Shown: positions 9,035 to 19,168 of the stretch, in pieces | How the letters are laid out: each line of letters opens with the position of its first letter | How positions within the stretch are numbered: the stretch's first letter is position 1 | Assembly (NCBI GenBank): GCA_017522135.1 | Contig: JAFXAB010000022.1 | Location: forward strand, 1-44,567 | Source: Bacteroidaceae bacterium | GTDB taxonomy: Bacteria > Bacteroidota > Bacteroidia > Bacteroidales > Barnesiellaceae_A | DNA length: 44,567 nt | Direction of reading: 5' to 3' | Position numbers and translations under genes: made by a program | The notes under the pieces: model-generated | Databases searched by the model: none | What the model saw: the letters and a program-made list of their open reading frames with translations, nothing else | Told to the model about the DNA's origin: nothing

Positions 9035-9334
9035 TTACCAGCTGGCTTTCTTTACGCCCGGGATGAGTCCTGCCGATGCCATTTCGCGGAATTGAATACG
9101 CGAGATGCCAAATTGGCGGATGTAACCTTTGGGACGACCGGTAAGTTGGCAACGGTTGTGCAAACGTACCGAAGAAGCGTTTTTAGGCAGATTCTGAAGT
9201 GCGCGGTTTGCCTCGTATGCTACATCATAGTCTTCGCTTTTAGCGAGTTTTTTCAACTCGGCTTTGCGGGCTGCATATTTAGCAACGAGTTTTTGTCTCT
9301 TCACCTCGCGGGCTTTCATTGATTCTTTTGCCAT
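9035..9334 (-). CDS. rpsN: 30S ribosomal protein S14, zinc-free long form
   Basis: S14 is a late-binding protein of the 30S head. At 99 residues this is the long C-minus form. It lacks the CxxC...CxxC zinc site of the 61-residue type and has only one cysteine ([17 protein letters not shown]). The C-terminal [19 protein letters not shown] is characteristic. It lies between rplE and rpsH, 3 bases after rplE. Confidence 0.98.
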   Translation of the reverse strand: MAKESMKAREVKRQKLVAKYAARKAELKKLAKSEDYDVAYEANRALQNLPKNASSVRLHNRCQLTGRPKGYIRQFGISRIQFREMASAGLIPGVKKASW

Positions 9335-9337
9335 ATC

Positions 9338-9895
9338 TTAGTCGTTTTTTGCGTTCTTAAAAGGAAGACCAAATTCTTTGAGCAAAGCATAGCCTTCGGC
9401 ATCAGTTTGGGCTGAAGTTACAAAGGTAATATTCATTCCGAGAATTTTGGTAATTCCATCGAGATTAATTTCAGGGAAAATTATTTGCTCTTGGATACCA
9501 AGGGTATAATTTCCACGTCCATCGAGCTTACCTTCGATACCTTTGAAGTCGCGGATACGGGGAAGAGCGACACGGATAAGACGCTCGAGGAACTCGTACA
9601 TACGTTCACGACGAAGTGTCACCATTACACCGATGGGCATTTTCTTACGCAACTTGAAGTTTGAAATATCTTTGCGCGAGAGTGTAGCAACGGCTTTTTG
9701 ACCTGTAATGGCAGTCAATTCGTTGATGGCTGTCTCGATGATCTTCTTATCGGCAGTAGCTTGACCCAAACCTTGATTGATAACAATCTTCTTGAGTACG
9801 GGTACTTGCATTACCGAAGTATAGTTAAACTCTTTTTGAAGAGCAGGTACTATTCTTTCGAGATAGTCTTTTTTAAGATTTGCTGTATTTGTCAT
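9338..9895 (-). CDS. rplE: 50S ribosomal protein L5
   Basis: L5 binds 5S rRNA and touches P-site tRNA. The 185-residue protein has the conserved segments [35 protein letters not shown], and [18 protein letters not shown]. Its start overlaps the rplX stop by one base, indicating translational coupling. Confidence 0.98.
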   Translation of the reverse strand: MTNTANLKKDYLERIVPALQKEFNYTSVMQVPVLKKIVINQGLGQATADKKIIETAINELTAITGQKAVATLSRKDISNFKLRKKMPIGVMVTLRRERMYEFLERLIRVALPRIRDFKGIEGKLDGRGNYTLGIQEQIIFPEINLDGITKILGMNITFVTSAQTDAEGYALLKEFGLPFKNAKND

Positions 9896-10215
9896 TACTT
9901 AATCTCCTCACCAGATTTTTTAGAATAACGTACTGTCACGCCTGCTTCATTTTTGCGACGACCGATACGTGTAGCCTTTCCTGTTTTGGGGTCTACTACG
10001 TTGAGGTTCGATATATGAAGAGGAGCTTCTTTTTTTACCAATCCTCCTTGAGGATTTTTTGCATTAGGTTTGGTGCTTTTTGTCACCATGTTAACACCCT
10101 CTACGATTGCACGTTGCTCTTTAACAAATACGCGCAATACGCGACCGGTTTTGCCTTTTGACTCACCGGCGTTTACATATACGGTGTCACCTTTTTTGAT
10201 GTGTAACTTGCTCAT
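9895..10215 (-). CDS. rplX: 50S ribosomal protein L24
   Basis: L24 is an early 50S assembly initiator. The 106 residues start [21 protein letters not shown], a KOW motif, followed by [21 protein letters not shown]. The C-terminal part contains [20 protein letters not shown]. It overlaps rplE by one base. Confidence 0.98.
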   Translation of the reverse strand: MSKLHIKKGDTVYVNAGESKGKTGRVLRVFVKEQRAIVEGVNMVTKSTKPNAKNPQGGLVKKEAPLHISNLNVVDPKTGKATRIGRRKNEAGVTVRYSKKSGEEIK

Positions 10216-10235
10216 TCTTTTTCGTTTTTAGTCGA

Positions 10236-10604
10236 TTAAAGGACTTCGGGAGCCAAAGATACGATTTTCATCATGTTAGCAGCACGCAATTCTCTCGCCA
10301 CCGGTCCGAAAATGCGGCTACCTCTTAGCTCGCCGGCGTTGTTTAACAGCACACATGCATTGTCGTCAAAACGGATGTATGAACCGTCGGCACGACGTAC
10401 TTCTTTCTTTGTACGTACGATAACGGCTTTCGATACAGTACCTTTCTTCATATCGCTTGAAGGAATTACGCTCTTAACGGTTACGACAATAATGTCACCT
10501 ACCGATGCGTAACGACGACCAGTACCACCTAATACGCGGATGCAAAGAGCCTCTTTGGCTCCGCTGTTATCGGCTACTATAAGTCTCGATTCTTGTTGTA
10601 TCAT
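10236..10604 (-). CDS. rplN: 50S ribosomal protein L14
   Basis: L14 lies at the subunit interface and contacts h14 of 16S rRNA. The 122-residue beta-barrel protein starts [20 protein letters not shown] and has the signature [13 protein letters not shown] near its C-terminus. Length and start match the family. It is separated from rpsQ by 2 bases. Confidence 0.98.
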   Translation of the reverse strand: MIQQESRLIVADNSGAKEALCIRVLGGTGRRYASVGDIIVVTVKSVIPSSDMKKGTVSKAVIVRTKKEVRRADGSYIRFDDNACVLLNNAGELRGSRIFGPVARELRAANMMKIVSLAPEVL

Positions 10605-10606
10605 AA

Positions 10607-10864
10607 TTACTTAGCTCTTTCGATGATTTGTACTAATCTCCATCTTTTTGTTTTGCTCAGCGGACGAGTCTCCATCAAACGTACTGTGTCGCCGATGTTA
10701 CATTCGTTCTTCTCGTCATGGGCGTGGTATTTCTTCGTTTTGTTAACGAATTTACCATAAATCGGGTGTTTCTCTTTCCACTTAACGGTAACGACAATTG
10801 TCTTATCCATCTTGTTGCTCGAAACAACGCCGACTCTCTCTTTTCTTAGATTTCTCTTTTCCAT
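10607..10864 (-). CDS. rpsQ: 30S ribosomal protein S17
   Basis: S17 binds 16S rRNA helix 11 early in 30S assembly. It is an 85-residue OB-fold protein beginning [19 protein letters not shown], with the typical [19 protein letters not shown] and the C-terminal [21 protein letters not shown] end region. It lies between rpmC and rplN. Confidence 0.98.
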   Translation of the reverse strand: MEKRNLRKERVGVVSSNKMDKTIVVTVKWKEKHPIYGKFVNKTKKYHAHDEKNECNIGDTVRLMETRPLSKTKRWRLVQIIERAK

Positions 10865-10870
10865 GTCGGT

Positions 10871-11068
10871 TTATTTGTTGTTGAGTTCGCGACTACGAAG
10901 CTCGGTTTTCATACGAGCAATCATTCTGCGGTCTTGTGTGATTTTGGCAGGGTTGTCCAAAGGAGAAACGCTGTGGTTAATCTCCAATTGATTGAGGGCC
11001 ACTACAGCTGCCTCAAGACGCTCGTTGAGCTCTTTTGTGCTCAGCTCTTTGATTTCTGCTTTATTCAT
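10871..11068 (-). CDS. rpmC: 50S ribosomal protein L29
   Basis: L29 is a two-helix protein at the tunnel exit, next to L23, where trigger factor and SRP dock. It has 65 residues, starting MNKAEIKELSTKELNERLEA and ending RMIARMKTELRSRELNNK. It is 3 bases downstream of rplP. Confidence 0.97.
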   Translation of the reverse strand: MNKAEIKELSTKELNERLEAAVVALNQLEINHSVSPLDNPAKITQDRRMIARMKTELRSRELNNK

Positions 11069-11071
11069 ATC

Positions 11072-11503
11072 TTAGACATTTTGGCTCTCATCGTAATCAC
11101 GACGAACTATAAACTTGGTTACTACGGGGAGTTTTTGAGCAGCAAGACGCAATGCTTCTTTTGCTACGTCATAGGGTACGCCTTCTACCTCAATGAGGAT
11201 ACGACCGGGAGTAACGGGAGCCACGAAACCTTCGGGCGAACCTTTACCCTTACCCATACGCACTTCAGCGGGTTTCTTTGTAATCGGTTTATCGGGGAAG
11301 ATACGAATCCATATCTGTCCTTGACGTTGCATGTAACGAGTTACGGCAATACGAGCAGCCTCGATTTGACGACCGGTAATCCACTTTGCTTGCAATGTCT
11401 TTATGCCAAATGAACCGAAGGCCAACTGGTTACCTCTTTGGGCGTTACCTTTCATACGCCCTTTTTGTTGTCTTCTGAATTTTGTTTTCTTCGGTTGTAA
11501 CAT
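11072..11503 (-). CDS. rplP: 50S ribosomal protein L16
   Basis: L16 helps place A-site tRNA at the peptidyl transferase centre. The 143-residue product begins [19 protein letters not shown] and has the conserved [20 protein letters not shown] loop and [19 protein letters not shown]. The RMGKGKG segment includes the Arg that is hydroxylated in some bacteria (E. coli R81). It follows rpsC by 20 bases. Confidence 0.98.
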   Translation of the reverse strand: MLQPKKTKFRRQQKGRMKGNAQRGNQLAFGSFGIKTLQAKWITGRQIEAARIAVTRYMQRQGQIWIRIFPDKPITKKPAEVRMGKGKGSPEGFVAPVTPGRILIEVEGVPYDVAKEALRLAAQKLPVVTKFIVRRDYDESQNV

Positions 11504-11523
11504 GGTTTACTTTTTCAATGCGT

Positions 11524-12243
11524 TTAACGATTATTTTTGGGTTTACGGAAACCTTTTTTGGGGCCGTTACCGGCACCACGCGATTCCTTGGCATTGGTAG
11601 TGAACGAGGGAGCAAGATCGCGCTTGCCATATACCTCACCACGGCAAATCCATACTTTTACACCAATGATACCCACTTTGGTCAATGCTTCAACAAGAGC
11701 ATAGTCAATATCTGCGCGGAGTGTGTGAAGAGGAGTACGACCCTCTTTGAACATCTCAGAACGTGCCATTTCGGCACCGTTGAGACGACCCGAGATTTGA
11801 ATCTTGATACCTTCGGCACCCATACGCATTGTTGATGCGATGGCCATTTTCACTGCACGGCGATAGGCTATCTTGCCTTCGATTTGGCGAGCGATTTGGC
11901 TGGCAACGATTACAGCATCGAGTTCGGGGCGTTTTACCTCGTAGATGTTGATTTGTACTTCTTTGTCGGTAATTTTCTTCAACTCTTCTTTGAGCTTATC
12001 TACCTCTTGGCCGCCTTTGCCAATGATCAGACCGGGGCGAGCCGTACACACCGTAATGGTAGTGAGCTTGAGAGTGCGCTCGATGATAATACGCGACACG
12101 CTGGCTTTGGCAAGACGGGCATTGAGATACTTACGTATTTTGCTGTCTTCCAGCAGACGTTCGCTGTAGTGACCATACCAGTTTGAATCCCAACCACGTA
12201 TGATACCCAAACGGTTACTTATCGGATTTATTTTCTGTCCCAT
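11524..12243 (-). CDS. rpsC: 30S ribosomal protein S3
   Basis: S3 is at the mRNA entry tunnel of the 30S subunit and has helicase activity together with S4 and S5. The 239-residue protein begins [21 protein letters not shown] type II KH domain carries the GxxG loop in [15 protein letters not shown], and the C-terminal domain has [20 protein letters not shown] short basic tail ends the protein ([11 protein letters not shown]). Confidence 0.98.
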   Translation of the reverse strand: MGQKINPISNRLGIIRGWDSNWYGHYSERLLEDSKIRKYLNARLAKASVSRIIIERTLKLTTITVCTARPGLIIGKGGQEVDKLKEELKKITDKEVQINIYEVKRPELDAVIVASQIARQIEGKIAYRRAVKMAIASTMRMGAEGIKIQISGRLNGAEMARSEMFKEGRTPLHTLRADIDYALVEALTKVGIIGVKVWICRGEVYGKRDLAPSFTTNAKESRGAGNGPKKGFRKPKNNR

Positions 12244-12251
12244 CGAGCAAT

Positions 12252-12659
12252 TTAATTTTGATCGTTTTTAGTAATTGTATCTACAAACAAGGTTACATGA
12301 TTTGAACGTTTGCGAATTCTGTAACCTCTTCCTTGAGGAGCAGGACGAAGGCGTTTGAGCATAGCACCACCATCTACAAATATTTTTGAGATGTAGAGCT
12401 CACCGCTTTCGGCCTTGCGCTCGTTTTTCTGTTCCCAGTTGGCTATGGCCGAACGGAGCAGTTTTTCGAGTCTTTGAGAAGCCTCTTTGTTAGAGAACTT
12501 GAGCACACCCAAAGCTTTGAACACCTCCATACCTCTTACCATATCGGCTGCCAAGCGCATTTTGCGAGGCGAGGTAGGTACATTGTTCAGCTTTGCGAAG
12601 TACTGAGTTTTCAGGGCTTCTTTTCTGTTATCGGCTGATATTTTTTTTCTTACACCCAT
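12252..12659 (-). CDS. rplV: 50S ribosomal protein L22
   Basis: L22 lines the narrow part of the exit tunnel with L4, and its beta-hairpin is a site of macrolide resistance changes in other bacteria. The 135 residues carry the family core from [19 protein letters not shown] to the hairpin [19 protein letters not shown], which looks unaltered. The start at [16 protein letters not shown] gives an N-terminal extension of about 25 residues relative to E. coli. Confidence 0.97.
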   Translation of the reverse strand: MGVRKKISADNRKEALKTQYFAKLNNVPTSPRKMRLAADMVRGMEVFKALGVLKFSNKEASQRLEKLLRSAIANWEQKNERKAESGELYISKIFVDGGAMLKRLRPAPQGRGYRIRKRSNHVTLFVDTITKNDQN

Positions 12660-12705
12660 TTCTAAATGTTTTTTTGTATTAAAAATTTCTGTATTCCCTT
12701 AGGCC

Positions 12706-12975
12706 TTATTTTTTCTTGTTACCACTGTGACCACGGAAGTTACGTGTGAGAGCAAACTCGCCCAACTTGTGACCTACCATGTTTTCTGTAACATAAACGG
12801 GAATAAATTTGTTACCATTGTGAACGGCGAAAGTATGACCTACGAAGTCGGGAGAAATCATAGATGCGCGTGACCATGTTTTGATAACGGCTTTTTTACC
12901 GCTCTCATTCATAGCAGCGACTTTCTTGTCGAGCTTCACACTGATAAATGGGCCTTTTTTCAATGAACGACTCAT
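12706..12975 (-). CDS. rpsS: 30S ribosomal protein S19
   Basis: S19 forms a complex with S13 in the 30S head. The 89-residue product starts [19 protein letters not shown] and has the signature [18 protein letters not shown] near the C-terminus. It lies between rplB and rplV; the 46-base gap to rplV shows no clear structure. Confidence 0.98.
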   Translation of the reverse strand: MSRSLKKGPFISVKLDKKVAAMNESGKKAVIKTWSRASMISPDFVGHTFAVHNGNKFIPVYVTENMVGHKLGEFALTRNFRGHSGNKKK

Positions 12976-12995
12976 GTTCTTTTCAGTTTTTCAGA

Positions 12996-13820
12996 TTACT
13001 TTTTCCTTCTTTCAATGATATACTTCGAAGATTGTTTCTTCGGTGCACGAGTCTTCAAGCCCTTAGCATAAAGACCCTTACGTGAACGAGGATGACCTCC
13101 AGATGCACGTCCTTCACCACCACCCATGGGGTGATCAACAGGGTTCATAACAACACCACGGTTGCGGGGGCGACGACCCAACCAACGTGAACGACCGGCT
13201 TTACCAGATTGCTCAAGAGCGTGGTCAGAGTTACCTACACTACCGATGGTAGCTTTGCATGTAGCCAAAACTTTACGTGTTTCACCCGAAGGCAACTTGA
13301 TAATTGCATAGTTACCTTCTTTCGAAGTCAATTGGGCGAAAGTACCGGCCGAGCGTACCATGAAGGCACCTTGTCCGGGGCGAAGCTCAATGTTGTGGAT
13401 TACAGTACCTACAGGAATGTCTTTCAAGGGAAGACAGTTACCTACTTCGGGTGCTGCGTTTGAACCACTCATTACAGTCATGCCAACTTCCAAACCGTTG
13501 GGTGCAATAATATAACGTTTCTCACCGTCTACATAGTAAAGCAATGCTATACGAGCCGAGCGATTGGGGTCGTATTCGATTGTTTTTACTACTGCGGGTA
13601 CACCGTCTTTCTCTCTCTTAAAGTCGATAAATCTGTAGCGTTGCTTGTGACCGCCACCGATATAACGCATTGTGAGGTGACCTTCGTTGTTGCGGCCACC
13701 GGTTTTTCTCTTACCAACAATAAGAGACTTTTCAGGTGCACTAGCAGTGATTTTATCAAATGCACCTATAATTTTGTGTCTCTGCCCCGGTGTAGTGGGC
13801 TTTAGTTTACGTACTGCCAT
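12996..13820 (-). CDS. rplB: 50S ribosomal protein L2
   Basis: L2 is needed for subunit association and peptidyl transfer. The 274 residues contain [17 protein letters not shown] at the start, [15 protein letters not shown], and the nearly universal loop [18 protein letters not shown], whose histidine in VDHPMGG is the one studied in E. coli (His229). It is 6 bases after rplW. Confidence 0.98.
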   Translation of the reverse strand: MAVRKLKPTTPGQRHKIIGAFDKITASAPEKSLIVGKRKTGGRNNEGHLTMRYIGGGHKQRYRFIDFKREKDGVPAVVKTIEYDPNRSARIALLYYVDGEKRYIIAPNGLEVGMTVMSGSNAAPEVGNCLPLKDIPVGTVIHNIELRPGQGAFMVRSAGTFAQLTSKEGNYAIIKLPSGETRKVLATCKATIGSVGNSDHALEQSGKAGRSRWLGRRPRNRGVVMNPVDHPMGGGEGRASGGHPRSRKGLYAKGLKTRAPKKQSSKYIIERRKK

Positions 13821-13826
13821 TATTTA

Positions 13827-14117
13827 TTAAATATTGCTGTAAAAATCTATCGTTTCACCTTCTTTTACTGTTACCAAGGCTTTCTTATAGGTAGCTGTAC
13901 GACCTTCGATGATACCCGATTTGGTGTAGCGGCTTTTGTTTTTACCTGCTACAATCATGGTGTTTACAGCTACAACTTTAACGCCATAGAGCTCCTCTAC
14001 TGCGCTTTTGATTTCTGCTTTGGTAGCCTTAAGATCAACACGGAAGCCGAAGCGGTTATACTTCTCGCTTATTCGTGTCATCTTTTCAGTTACTATAGGT
14101 TTTATAATGATTCCCAT
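13827..14117 (-). CDS. rplW: 50S ribosomal protein L23
   Basis: L23 sits at the exit tunnel and is the docking site for trigger factor and SRP. The 96-residue protein begins MGIIIKPIVTEKMTRISEK and ends with TVKEGETIDFYSNI. The central KAEIKSAVEELYGVKVVAVNT is characteristic. It lies between rplD and rplB. Confidence 0.97.
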   Translation of the reverse strand: MGIIIKPIVTEKMTRISEKYNRFGFRVDLKATKAEIKSAVEELYGVKVVAVNTMIVAGKNKSRYTKSGIIEGRTATYKKALVTVKEGETIDFYSNI

Positions 14118-14136
14118 CGTTTTTGCCTCCTATATA

Positions 14137-14757
14137 TTAAAATTTGTTGATAGCTTCCAAGGCACTCTCAGTAAGTACAAGTGCCTTATTATCAAGCACT
14201 CTGTAGGTATTGAGATCCGAGAGAGTTATCACACGAGCATTTGTCAAATTTCTGGCCGACAAATATACGTTTTTATTTTGGTCTGACAAAACCAAAACGA
14301 TCTTTTTATCAGCAACTTGCAAATTTTTTGCCAAAGCTACGAATTCTTTGGTCTTGGGAGCCTCAAACGAGAAGTCCTCAACTACTACGATGGCATTCTC
14401 TTGGGCCTTGTATGTAAGAGCCGATTTGCGTGCCAATGATTTTACTTTTTTGTTGAGTTTGAAGCGGTAATCGCGGGGTTTAGGACCGAATACACGTCCA
14501 CCACCTACCAATACAGGCGAGTTGATATCACCAATACGTGCACCACCGGTACCTTTTTGCTTGTGGAGCTTACGAGTACTACCCGATATTTCGCTTCTCT
14601 CTTTTGATTTGTGTGTACCTTGACGTTGGTTGGCAAGGAATTGTTTTACATCCAAGTAAATGGCGTGGTCGTTGGGTTCGATGCCGAATACGGCCTCGTT
14701 CAAAGCCACCTTCTTACCGGTGTCTTGACCTTTGATGTTATATACGCTCAGTTCCAT
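14137..14757 (-). CDS. rplD: 50S ribosomal protein L4
   Basis: L4 lines the exit tunnel and in E. coli represses the S10 operon. The 206-residue product starts [19 protein letters not shown]. The tunnel loop contains [19 protein letters not shown] and [20 protein letters not shown]. Its ATG overlaps the rplC stop codon by one base, so translation is probably coupled. No change is apparent at the loop positions tied to macrolide resistance. Confidence 0.98.
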   Translation of the reverse strand: MELSVYNIKGQDTGKKVALNEAVFGIEPNDHAIYLDVKQFLANQRQGTHKSKERSEISGSTRKLHKQKGTGGARIGDINSPVLVGGGRVFGPKPRDYRFKLNKKVKSLARKSALTYKAQENAIVVVEDFSFEAPKTKEFVALAKNLQVADKKIVLVLSDQNKNVYLSARNLTNARVITLSDLNTYRVLDNKALVLTESALEAINKF

Positions 14758-15368
14758 TACTTCTCAATTATTACGATTGAACCTTTACAACCGGGAACCG
14801 AACCTTTGATAACGAGGAGGTTGTGCTCCGGCATAACATTTAACACTTGAAGGTTTTGCACTGTTACGCGTTGGTTACCCATTTGACCGGCCATGCGTGT
14901 ACCTTTGAATACGCGTGCGGGATATGAACATGCACCGATAGAACCGGGTGCACGAAGACGGTTGTGTTGACCGTGTGTTGTCTGACCAACACCACCAAAA
15001 CCGTGACGTTTTACAACGCCTTGGAAACCTTTACCCTTTGAGGTACCTACCACTGTTACATAGGCAGCATCGGCGAAGAAATCTACGCCTATTTCGTCAC
15101 CTAACTTGTACTCAGTGTCAAATTTGAACTCGGCCAAGTGTCTCTTGGGTGTTACTCCGGCTTTTTTGAAGTGACCGGCCTCGGGCTTGTTAGTATGTTT
15201 CTCTTTCTTGTCCATGAAACCTACTTGTACTGCCTCGTAGCCATCTGTCTCTACAGTCTTCACTTGAGTAACTACGCAAGGACCAACTTCGATAACTGTG
15301 CAGGGTACGTTTTTACCCTCACTGAAAACGGATGTCATTCCGATTTTCTTTCCTAATAATCCTGGCAT
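14757..15368 (-). CDS. rplC: 50S ribosomal protein L3
   Basis: L3 initiates 50S assembly and reaches the peptidyl transferase centre. The 203-residue protein begins [19 protein letters not shown]. The central finger holds [22 protein letters not shown] and [20 protein letters not shown], containing the Gln that is methylated in E. coli L3. It is second in the S10 segment and overlaps rplD by one base. Confidence 0.98.
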   Translation of the reverse strand: MPGLLGKKIGMTSVFSEGKNVPCTVIEVGPCVVTQVKTVETDGYEAVQVGFMDKKEKHTNKPEAGHFKKAGVTPKRHLAEFKFDTEYKLGDEIGVDFFADAAYVTVVGTSKGKGFQGVVKRHGFGGVGQTTHGQHNRLRAPGSIGACSYPARVFKGTRMAGQMGNQRVTVQNLQVLNVMPEHNLLVIKGSVPGCKGSIVIIEK

Positions 15369-15393
15369 TTCTTTTCTTTGTTAATAATGATAA

Positions 15394-15699
15394 TTACACT
15401 TTAATTTCTACATGTACGCCACTGGGCAACTCCAACTTCATCAAGGCATCTACGGTTTGTGTTGTTGAGCCATAGATGTCAATGAGGCGTTTGTATGAAC
15501 ACAATTCAAACTGCTCTCTCGATTTTTTATTTACGAATGTAGAGCGGTTTACTGTGAAGATACGCTTGTGTGTAGGTAGGGGCACGGGACCCTTCCATGA
15601 TGCACCTGTAGCTTTCACAGCGTCTACGATCTTCTTAGAAGACTTGTCAACCAAGTTGTGATCGTAAGATTTCAGTTTAATTCTGATTTTTTGTTCCAT
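15394..15699 (-). CDS. rpsJ: 30S ribosomal protein S10
   Basis: S10 is in the 30S head and is also part of NusB-NusE antitermination complexes. The 101-residue product begins [20 protein letters not shown] and has [20 protein letters not shown], the loop linked to tigecycline resistance in other species. The C-terminus ends VHVEIKV. It follows fusA by 23 bases, so no separate S10 promoter is obvious. Confidence 0.98.
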   Translation of the reverse strand: MEQKIRIKLKSYDHNLVDKSSKKIVDAVKATGASWKGPVPLPTHKRIFTVNRSTFVNKKSREQFELCSYKRLIDIYGSTTQTVDALMKLELPSGVHVEIKV

Positions 15700-15722
15700 T
15701 TTATTTTATATGCTACTATTTT

Positions 15723-17846
15723 TTACAATAAATCTACACGACCGTTCACTTCGGCCAACACTGTCTTGGCAATTGAAGAACTTACCTCATCGTAGTGCGA
15801 GAATGTCATAGTTGATGTTGCACGACCCGATGTGATAGTACGCAATGCTGTTACATAACCAAACATCTCGGCAAGAGGTGTTTTAGCTTTCACAATGCGT
15901 GCACCTGAGCGGCTCGACTCCATACCCTCTACTTGACCACGACGCTTGTTGAGGTCCGATATCACATCACCCATGCTCTCTTCGGGAGTTACTACCTCTA
16001 CCTTCATGATAGGCTCGAGCAATACAGGACGTGCTTTGGCACATGCCTCTTTGAAGGCTTGAATAGCACAAAGCTCAAACGACAATTGGTCTGAGTCTAC
16101 GGGGTGATATTGACCATCTATCACTGTCACCTTGAGCGAATCCAAAGGGAAACCGGCCAACACACCGCTCTTCATAGCGTTGGTGAAACCTTTTTGAATA
16201 GCGGGGATAAACTCTTTGGGGATGTTACCACCCTTAACCTCATCTACAAATTGGAGACCGCCTTCAAAACCGGGATCGGCAGGCTCGATACGTACTACGA
16301 TAACCGCAAACTTACCGCGACCACCCGATTGTTTCTTGAACGCTTCACGATGCTCAACGGCTGTTGTGATAGCCTCTTTATAAGTAACTTGAGGACGTCC
16401 TTGATTACACTCAACCTTAAACTCACGACGCAAACGGTCGATGATAATATCCAAGTGAAGCTCACCCATACCGCTGATAACTGTTTGACCAGTCTCTTCG
16501 TTGCTTTGTACACGGAATGTGGGGTCTTCCTCAGCGAGTTTTTGGAGACCAACACCGAGTTTATCGAGGTCTTTTTGTGTCTTAGGCTCTACTGCGATAC
16601 CGATAACGGGCTCGGGGAAATCCATTGCCTCAAGGATGATAGGTGCATCCTCTGCACACAAAGTATCACCTGTGCGGATATCTTTGAAACCTACACCGGC
16701 ACCGATATCACCACAACCGATTACATCCTTGGGATTTTGCTTATTTGAGTGCATTTGGAAGAGACGAGACACACGCTCTTTCTTGCCAGAACGAGCATTG
16801 AGAATATAAGAGCCGGCAACCATCTCACCCGAGTATACACGGAAGAAGCAGAGACGACCTACATAGGGGTCGGTAGCAATCTTGAATGCCAATGCACACA
16901 TAGGCTCGGTAGAGAGGGGTTGACGTGTGATTATTGCCTCGGGATCGTCAATGGGATGACCCTCAACAGCGGGAGTATCTGCAGGGCTGGGAAGGTAAGC
17001 ACAAACCGAGTTAAGAAGAGTTTGTACACCTTTATTCTTGAACGAAGAACCACATACCATGGGAACAATCGACATTGAAAGTGTACCCTTACGTATAGCA
17101 GCGCGAATCTCATCCTCGGTTATAGAGGCGGGATCATCGAAATATTTCTCCATAAGATTTTCGTCGCACTCTGCTATGGCTTCCAACATCTTCTCGCGCC
17201 ACTCCTCGGCCTCATCTTGCAATGAAGCAGGAATTTCCGATACTTCATAGTCGGCACCCATAGTCTCATCATTCCACACGATAGCCTTCATTGTTACGAG
17301 GTCTATCACGCCCTTGAATGTCTCTTCAGCACCGATAGGTATTTGAATGGGACAAGGATTTGCACCGAGCACCTCTTTAAGCTGACGAACAACCTCAAAG
17401 AAGTTGGCACCAGAACGGTCCATTTTGTTCACATAACCGATACGAGGAACATTGTATTTATCAGCTTGACGCCATACAGTTTCAGACTGAGGCTCAACAC
17501 CACCTACTGCACAGAAAGCAGCAACGGCACCGTCAAGTACACGCAACGAACGCTCTACCTCTACGGTAAAGTCAACGTGTCCCGGGGTGTCGATCAAGTT
17601 GATTTTATATTTCTCGTCACGGTATTTCCAGAATGTGGTTGTAGCGGCAGATTGAATAGTAATACCACGCTCTTGCTCTTGCTCCATCCAGTCCATAGTA
17701 GCGGCACCATCGTGCACCTCACCAATTTTGTGAGTAAGACCGGTATAGAAAAGAATACGCTCAGAAGTTGTGGTTTTACCGGCATCAATGTGCGCCATGA
17801 TACCAATATTTCTGGTATATTTCAATTGTGCATCAGAACTAGCCAT
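15723..17846 (-). CDS. fusA: Elongation factor G
   Basis: EF-G drives GTP-dependent translocation and, with RRF, ribosome recycling. The 707-residue length matches the family. The G domain has [10 protein letters not shown] (P-loop, residues 18-27), the switch segment [17 protein letters not shown] and NKMD. Domain II follows with [16 protein letters not shown], and domain IV has [15 protein letters not shown]. It sits between rpsG and rpsJ. The tuf gene, which follows fusA in many bacteria, is absent; in Bacteroidota tuf is usually elsewhere. Paralogous EF-G genes occur in this phylum, but the str-operon position marks this as the main one. Confidence 0.98.
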   Translation of the reverse strand: MASSDAQLKYTRNIGIMAHIDAGKTTTSERILFYTGLTHKIGEVHDGAATMDWMEQEQERGITIQSAATTTFWKYRDEKYKINLIDTPGHVDFTVEVERSLRVLDGAVAAFCAVGGVEPQSETVWRQADKYNVPRIGYVNKMDRSGANFFEVVRQLKEVLGANPCPIQIPIGAEETFKGVIDLVTMKAIVWNDETMGADYEVSEIPASLQDEAEEWREKMLEAIAECDENLMEKYFDDPASITEDEIRAAIRKGTLSMSIVPMVCGSSFKNKGVQTLLNSVCAYLPSPADTPAVEGHPIDDPEAIITRQPLSTEPMCALAFKIATDPYVGRLCFFRVYSGEMVAGSYILNARSGKKERVSRLFQMHSNKQNPKDVIGCGDIGAGVGFKDIRTGDTLCAEDAPIILEAMDFPEPVIGIAVEPKTQKDLDKLGVGLQKLAEEDPTFRVQSNEETGQTVISGMGELHLDIIIDRLRREFKVECNQGRPQVTYKEAITTAVEHREAFKKQSGGRGKFAVIVVRIEPADPGFEGGLQFVDEVKGGNIPKEFIPAIQKGFTNAMKSGVLAGFPLDSLKVTVIDGQYHPVDSDQLSFELCAIQAFKEACAKARPVLLEPIMKVEVVTPEESMGDVISDLNKRRGQVEGMESSRSGARIVKAKTPLAEMFGYVTALRTITSGRATSTMTFSHYDEVSSSIAKTVLAEVNGRVDLL

Positions 17847-17868
17847 TTTCTTATCTCCTTATTATTAA

Positions 17869-18345
17869 TTAGAATCTGAAGTGAGCAAATGCACGGTTAG
17901 CCTCGGCCATTTTGTGCATATCCTCTTTACGCTTGAATGCACCACCTTGCTCATTAAAGGCATCAACAATTTCTGCAGCCAATTTATCGGCCATTGTTTT
18001 GCCACCTCTTTTACGAGAGTAGTTAATAAGGTTTTTCATTGAAATCGACTCTTTGCGGTCGGGGCGGATATCGGTAGGTACTTGGAATGTTGCACCACCA
18101 ATACGACGAGATTTTACTTCCACTTGGGGAGTTACATTTTCGAGGGCTTTCTTCCAGATTTCGAGAGCAGACTTTTCCTCGTTAGGCATCTTTGATTTCA
18201 CAATCTCCAACGCACCATAAAAGATAGTATAGGCAGTATTTTTCTTGCCATCATACATCAAGTGGTTAACGAATTTCGTAACCCTTACATCACTGAAAAC
18301 GGGATCAGGTAATACTACCCGTTTTTTAGGTTTTGCTTTTCTCAT
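17869..18345 (-). CDS. rpsG: 30S ribosomal protein S7
   Basis: S7 nucleates assembly of the 30S head and contacts E-site tRNA. The 158-residue protein starts [19 protein letters not shown] and includes the beta-hairpin region [14 protein letters not shown] and [11 protein letters not shown] at the end. A 156-base gap, wide for this cluster, separates it from rpsL. In E. coli the rpsL-rpsG gap is the S7 translational control site, and this gap holds two hairpins. Confidence 0.98.
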   Translation of the reverse strand: MRKAKPKKRVVLPDPVFSDVRVTKFVNHLMYDGKKNTAYTIFYGALEIVKSKMPNEEKSALEIWKKALENVTPQVEVKSRRIGGATFQVPTDIRPDRKESISMKNLINYSRKRGGKTMADKLAAEIVDAFNEQGGAFKRKEDMHKMAEANRAFAHFRF

Positions 18346-18397
18346 TTCTTTTTCAAAAAATCTTGTTCTTTTTTTGGTTGCTTATTACATCTTCAAC

Positions 18398-18413
18398 AAG
18401 AGCCTCTGCTCTT
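18398..18413 (-). promoter_or_regulatory. Hairpin upstream of rpsG
   Basis: AAGAGC and GCTCTT form a 6-bp stem with a 4-base loop in the leader of rpsG. It is the second hairpin of the rpsL-rpsG gap and lies about 50 bases before the rpsG start codon. It has no adjacent T-run on the minus strand. A role in S7 control is possible but not shown. Confidence 0.35.
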
Positions 18414-18437
18414 ATTTACTCAACCCAATCAGCCTAT

Positions 18438-18460
18438 CCAAAAAACGCGAACCTGCGTTT
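18438..18460 (-). terminator. Possible attenuator between rpsL and rpsG
   Basis: On the minus strand, AAACGC and GCGTTT pair around a 6-base loop and run directly into a T tract (T6, overlapping the stem). This is the form of a weak intrinsic terminator. Placed 42 bases past the rpsL stop, it could lower expression of the genes downstream of rpsL or mark an mRNA processing point. Confidence 0.4.
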
Positions 18461-18501
18461 AACACTAATTTAACTGAGTTTTTTACTGATTTTGGCGGGG
18501 A

Positions 18502-18906
18502 TTATTTTTTACCCTTAGCCGCAGTAGCAGCACCTGCTTTAGGTCTCTTGGCTCCGTATTTCGAGCGACGTTGCAAACGACCATTCACACCGGCAGTATC
18601 AAGAGTACCACGAACTACGTGATAACGCACACCGGGAAGGTCTTTTACACGACCACCACGAACAAGTACAATCGAGTGCTCTTGCAAGTTGTGTCCTTCT
18701 CCGGGAATATAAGAGTTTACCTCCTTACCGTTTGTCAAGCGCACACGAGCTACTTTACGCATAGCCGAGTTAGGTTTTTTGGGAGTGGTAGTGTACACAC
18801 GCACACATACGCCACGACGTTGAGGACATGAATCCAACGCAGGTGACTTACTCTTGTCTTCCAAAACAACCCTTCCTTTTCTTACTAATTGCTGAATTGT
18901 AGGCAT
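18502..18906 (-). CDS. rpsL: 30S ribosomal protein S12
   Basis: S12 is at the decoding centre and affects accuracy. The 134-residue protein begins [19 protein letters not shown]. The [12 protein letters not shown] and [14 protein letters not shown] loops are intact, with lysines at 43 and 88, the positions whose change gives streptomycin resistance elsewhere. It is the first gene of the cluster. Its leader is about 140 bases from the promoter at 19049-19080. Confidence 0.98.
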   Translation of the reverse strand: MPTIQQLVRKGRVVLEDKSKSPALDSCPQRRGVCVRVYTTTPKKPNSAMRKVARVRLTNGKEVNSYIPGEGHNLQEHSIVLVRGGRVKDLPGVRYHVVRGTLDTAGVNGRLQRRSKYGAKRPKAGAATAAKGKK

Positions 18907-19048
18907 TTTAGAACTTTTTTAATACTTTGTTTTGTTATAAATTATATTTTCTCTTTTACATTGTTGTTTCACTCACAAGCAACCCTTTTACTCACATTAT
19001 CAGTCGATTAACCGAGTTTTTAGGTTCATTATGGGCGAAAAAGCGAGG

Positions 19049-19080
19049 CAAAGATACGAACTAATTCGTTTAAAACCAAA
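19049..19080 (-). promoter_or_regulatory. Promoter of the ribosomal protein cluster
   Basis: On the minus strand TTTG (19077-19080), 20 bases, then TATCTTTG (19049-19056) matches the Bacteroidota primary-sigma consensus. It stands 142 bases ahead of rpsL and after the end of the AsnB-like gene. No other promoter this good was seen inside the cluster, so it probably drives all 33 genes. The A-rich leader has no strong Shine-Dalgarno before rpsL, normal for this phylum. Confidence 0.8.
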
Positions 19081-19168
19081 CATTTTAACCACAAAATTGC
19101 GATTACGTGAATTTTACACCCTTTTCAATCTGTTTTCTCAATGGCCTGCAATTTGTTTTTCTATCTTT

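Noticed and set aside
15723..17846. Loss of tuf beside fusA as an unusual feature
   Set aside because: tuf away from the str operon is the normal state in Bacteroidota.
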